Source of the DNA: JBFISM01 sp041608535
GTDB taxonomy: Bacteria; Actinomycetota; Acidimicrobiia; Spongiisociales; UBA5794
Assembly: GCA_041608535.1 (NCBI GenBank)
Contig: JBFISM010000023.1
Span: 1 to 34,226, forward strand
Direction of reading: 5' to 3'
DNA: 34,226 nt
How positions within the stretch are numbered: the stretch's first letter is position 1; each line of letters begins with the position of its first letter. Made by a program: the position numbers and the translations under genes. This document shows positions 31,892 through 34,226 of this stretch, one piece after another. Under the pieces are notes generated by a model. That model had not been told where the DNA came from. It saw nothing but the letters and a program-made list of their open reading frames with translations, and searched no databases.

Positions 31892-33700
31892 TCAGGTTGG
31901 TTCCGCTCGCAGTGGCGCCCGGGTGTAGACGTACCCGATGCTTGGAGTTCCGGCCAGCTCGAGTCGATCCCGCACGTCCTGTTGAAGCATGATCGATCCG
32001 CCGTCCGGTACAACGATCAAAGCGCGAGACGAGTAGCGGATGAGATGGGTCGCGTAGGCCACCCGAAGAATCGGCGGTACGTCGATGAGCGTGAGATCGT
32101 ATCGATCGACGAGCTCGCGGAACTTGGCGGCCGCTGCCGGGGTTCGCAGCAGGTCAGGTGGAAAGCGTTGCGAATCGCCGAGTCGGATCACGTCAATCGA
32201 TCCCTCGCCGGTAGCGACCGTCGCAACCGCGTCTCCCACATCCGCGGCCCCCGACACGAGGTCGCCGAAACCGGCGTCTGGCAGGTCGGGAAGCAGCAAA
32301 CGGGCGAGCTTCGGATCATTCCCATCACCATCGATGACCAGTACCCGGTATCCGCTCTTGGCGGCCGCAAGCGCCGCGTTGGCCGCGACCACGGTCTTCC
32401 CATCACCTTGAGCAGCCGAGACGAGAGCGATCGACTGGCTGCGCTGGTTGGGGTCCTCGCCCCGGTGTCCGTTGAGAGCAAACTGTCCCTCGATTGCGGC
32501 GACGAGGAAGCGGAATGCTTCGGCGGAGGTCGAATCAGGGCTGTCTGTCACCGGGAGTTCGGTCTTCACGCTCGCCTCGGTGCGAAACTCTGGGATCTCT
32601 GCAAGGAACGGTGCGCGAACTATCAGTTCCGGCTCGTGGCGATGATCGAACGTCTCCCGCCGAATCGCGAGTAGGTAGGACACACCCACCCCGACGAGCG
32701 CAGCGAGGACGAGAGCGATGAGCAAAACCCGCTCCAGTCCCACACCGAGATCATTGGTCGTTGAGGCGAGTGCGCTCATGACGACACCGGAGCTCTCGAG
32801 CCGAGCGTCGACTTGGATCTGGTCACGACGAGAGAGCAGCGCAGACATGCGTCGAATCGCCTCGTCCTGCTCCAGAAGCAGCGCGTCGATGCGAGCGGCC
32901 TCGGCGGCCGGCGCTGCCACCGCCAATGCCGATCGGAATTCGGCGAACACACCCTCGACCTGGTCCTGGACCTCGTCGATGGCGGCGTCGATTGCTGCCA
33001 ACTCCTCCTCAGTCGCCGCGCCCGCTGCCACCTGCGCTGCAACCCCGACACGCTCGCTGCTGAGGTTGCTCAGCCGGTCTTGCAGCTCTCCGAGATCATC
33101 GACAGCGGTTTCGAACTCAGCACCCAATTGCCCTGCGGCATCGAAAGACTCGGCGGCAGCACCGATGTCCGCCTGCAGCCGATCGATTTCGGCGCGCTGC
33201 GCCGCAATCGACTCGTCGAGCTGCTCCAGGGCATTCTTGAAGTTGGCAGCCGATTCCTCCCGCCCAAACGCCTCGTAGGCGGCGACAACGGCATTGGCAC
33301 CAGCAATGGCATCCTCGGCCGAGGGTGCAACGAAGCGAACTTCAACCAGGTCGCTGTTGTCGGCGGCAGTGAGATTGAGCCGCGATCGAAAAGTGGTCAC
33401 ATCATCGATGTTGTCGACGAGGTTGACGGCGCGCTCGAGGATGGTGCTCGATTCCAGCACTGCCAACTGGGTGGCGATGTAGCGCTGGGGATTGTTCGAG
33501 TCTTCGCCGAAGACCGCCGACACCCGAGGATCCTGGAGAACCAGCGAAGTAACCGCCTCGTGCTCGGTTTCCTGCGATTCGGCGTACAGCCAGCCCGCGG
33601 CAACAAACAGGACGGCGATGGCGAGCACGAGCCATCGGTAACGCCATACCGCCCCCAACACACTCGGCTCAAGAGGTGATCTACGGTCGAAGTGGTCCAC
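31892..33700 (-). CDS. Wzc/CapAB-like chain-length regulator with divergent BY-kinase domain
   Basis: This 602-residue protein begins with a Wzz-type region. TM1 is VWRYRWLVLAIAVLFVAAGW (about 18-37). A long extracytoplasmic part follows, rich in Ala/Glu/Asp coiled coil (about 150-300), and TM2 is at about 326-350. The C-terminal ATPase domain has a Walker A-like AAQGDGKTVVAANAA (about 429-443), a Walker A'-like VLVIDGDGNDPKL (about 453-465) and Walker B LTLIDVPPIL (about 538-547). Such proteins control polysaccharide length and export. Two features are odd: the A' motif lacks the usual DADxR(R/K)P ending, and the C-terminus (ending APLRAEPT) lacks the tyrosine cluster that is autophosphorylated in Wzc. 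It may be an ATPase that does not signal by tyrosine phosphorylation. Confidence 0.85.
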   Translation of the reverse strand: MDHFDRRSPLEPSVLGAVWRYRWLVLAIAVLFVAAGWLYAESQETEHEAVTSLVLQDPRVSAVFGEDSNNPQRYIATQLAVLESSTILERAVNLVDNIDDVTTFRSRLNLTAADNSDLVEVRFVAPSAEDAIAGANAVVAAYEAFGREESAANFKNALEQLDESIAAQRAEIDRLQADIGAAAESFDAAGQLGAEFETAVDDLGELQDRLSNLSSERVGVAAQVAAGAATEEELAAIDAAIDEVQDQVEGVFAEFRSALAVAAPAAEAARIDALLLEQDEAIRRMSALLSRRDQIQVDARLESSGVVMSALASTTNDLGVGLERVLLIALVLAALVGVGVSYLLAIRRETFDHRHEPELIVRAPFLAEIPEFRTEASVKTELPVTDSPDSTSAEAFRFLVAAIEGQFALNGHRGEDPNQRSQSIALVSAAQGDGKTVVAANAALAAAKSGYRVLVIDGDGNDPKLARLLLPDLPDAGFGDLVSGAADVGDAVATVATGEGSIDVIRLGDSQRFPPDLLRTPAAAAKFRELVDRYDLTLIDVPPILRVAYATHLIRYSSRALIVVPDGGSIMLQQDVRDRLELAGTPSIGYVYTRAPLRAEPT

Positions 33701-33745
33701 GGCTTCACCTTGCGCAGTCGGCTTGCAGGTTACAGCTCACCCGGT

Positions 33746-34226
33746 TCATCGACGTGTCACCGCCGGTGCCTGCATCGCGGCTGTCAGCAGCGCGATCATG
33801 TACGCCACCGCCAGTGACACCAGAACGCGATAGCCGACATCCAACCCAGGAGAGCCGACGGCTCTCAGCTCGGACGACGCACGCAGTGCCATGACCTCGA
33901 GCATCACCACCATCCCGGCGAGCACGATCCAGCGAGCGCGGCGCAGCGGGCCGGGAGGGCGCGTGGTCAAGAAGCCGATGGCCCAACCGCCCAGAGAAAC
34001 AACGGCCAGAGTCGCCAGCGGTACCCACGCACGACCGGGCAAACCGGCCACCGAGCCGTAGGCAGCTTGTTGGTCTTCGTCGAGAATCAACCCAATGAGC
34101 GAGTCGGCCCACGGCACCCACGGTGCGATGGACAACAGGCCTAGGACCAGCCCATAGACCACGGGGCCAATGACCTTGCTACGCAACGAAAGACCTCCGG
34201 CGATCACAACGATGGACGACGCCTTC
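33746..34226 (-). CDS. Membrane protein, probably 5'-truncated at window edge
   Basis: The frame is open from the right edge to the stop at 33746. An internal GTG at 34207 would give 153 residues, but the codons before it (reading KASSIVV) continue a hydrophobic segment without a stop, so the gene may start outside the window. At least four membrane segments are visible, with a loop DEDQQAAYGSVAGLPGRAW between the first and second. I do not recognise the family; VanZ-like proteins of exopolysaccharide loci are a possible but unproven comparison. It lies 45 nt upstream of the Wzc-like gene on the same strand and is probably co-transcribed with it. Confidence 0.55.
   Translation of the reverse strand, partial: KASSIVVIAGGLSLRSKVIGPVVYGLVLGLLSIAPWVPWADSLIGLILDEDQQAAYGSVAGLPGRAWVPLATLAVVSLGGWAIGFLTTRPPGPLRRARWIVLAGMVVMLEVMALRASSELRAVGSPGLDVGYRVLVSLAVAYMIALLTAAMQAPAVTRR

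Noticed and set aside
1..34226. CRISPR array, insertion sequence or prophage
   Set aside because: No spaced repeat series, transposase, integrase or phage structural protein was seen on either strand.

Overview
The window is high-GC, densely coded DNA. It most resembles a deep-branching actinobacterium, probably class Acidimicrobiia. The clues are GC-rich codons, frequent 4-nt start/stop overlaps, a Thr/Pro-rich lipoprotein, an S-layer-homology (SLH) motif of the GITKGCNPPVNN...TRGQMA type, and a two-GNAT protein with the architecture of mycothiol synthase. This placement is an inference from protein style; the window contains no marker gene such as 16S rRNA.

Left part (1-10.2 kb). The 3' end of an M42-like metallopeptidase gene converges on a run of minus-strand genes. 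Read in transcription order, the run starts with a tight three-gene operon (10230 to 4665). It encodes a small membrane protein with a ribbon-helix-helix-like tail, a PEP-synthase/rifampicin-phosphotransferase-like enzyme, and a 953-residue membrane protein that joins a PAP2 phosphatase to a PhoD-type phosphatase. These three genes overlap by 4 nt at each junction. The run continues with a lipoprotein and with a GcvT-like aminomethyltransferase coupled to a CrtI/PYROXD2-type FAD oxidoreductase.

Middle part (10.3-16.8 kb). This holds a secreted KP-43-like subtilase with three PKD domains and two copies of a conserved 'HVGDLDG' domain, a divergent TM-helix (MscS-related) membrane protein, and a tandem-GNAT acetyltransferase. 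It also holds a signal recognition particle RNA at about 16476-16750. This RNA has the universal GGAA-loop signature and also a 5' Alu-like domain, so it looks like the large, Bacillus-type SRP RNA.

Right part (16.8-34.2 kb). This is a cell-surface polysaccharide locus made of several opposed transcription units. It has a GMC oxidoreductase, four GT4 glycosyltransferases, a Wzx-like flippase, a Wzy/WaaL-like ligase or polymerase, a sulfotransferase-like protein, a Wzc/Wzz-like chain-length regulator with a divergent BY-kinase domain, and an SLH-anchored parallel beta-helix protein. Three further proteins fit no textbook step: a nucleotidyltransferase-fold protein, a thymidylate-kinase-like P-loop protein and an APH-type kinase. 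An initiating glycosyl-1-phosphate transferase and an export porin are not in the window. The last gene runs off the right edge.

The best candidates for undescribed biology are the membrane-RHH/PEP-dikinase/PAP2-PhoD operon and the nucleotidyltransferase + TMK-like + APH set inside the polysaccharide locus. No tRNA, CRISPR array, insertion sequence or phage feature was recognised.
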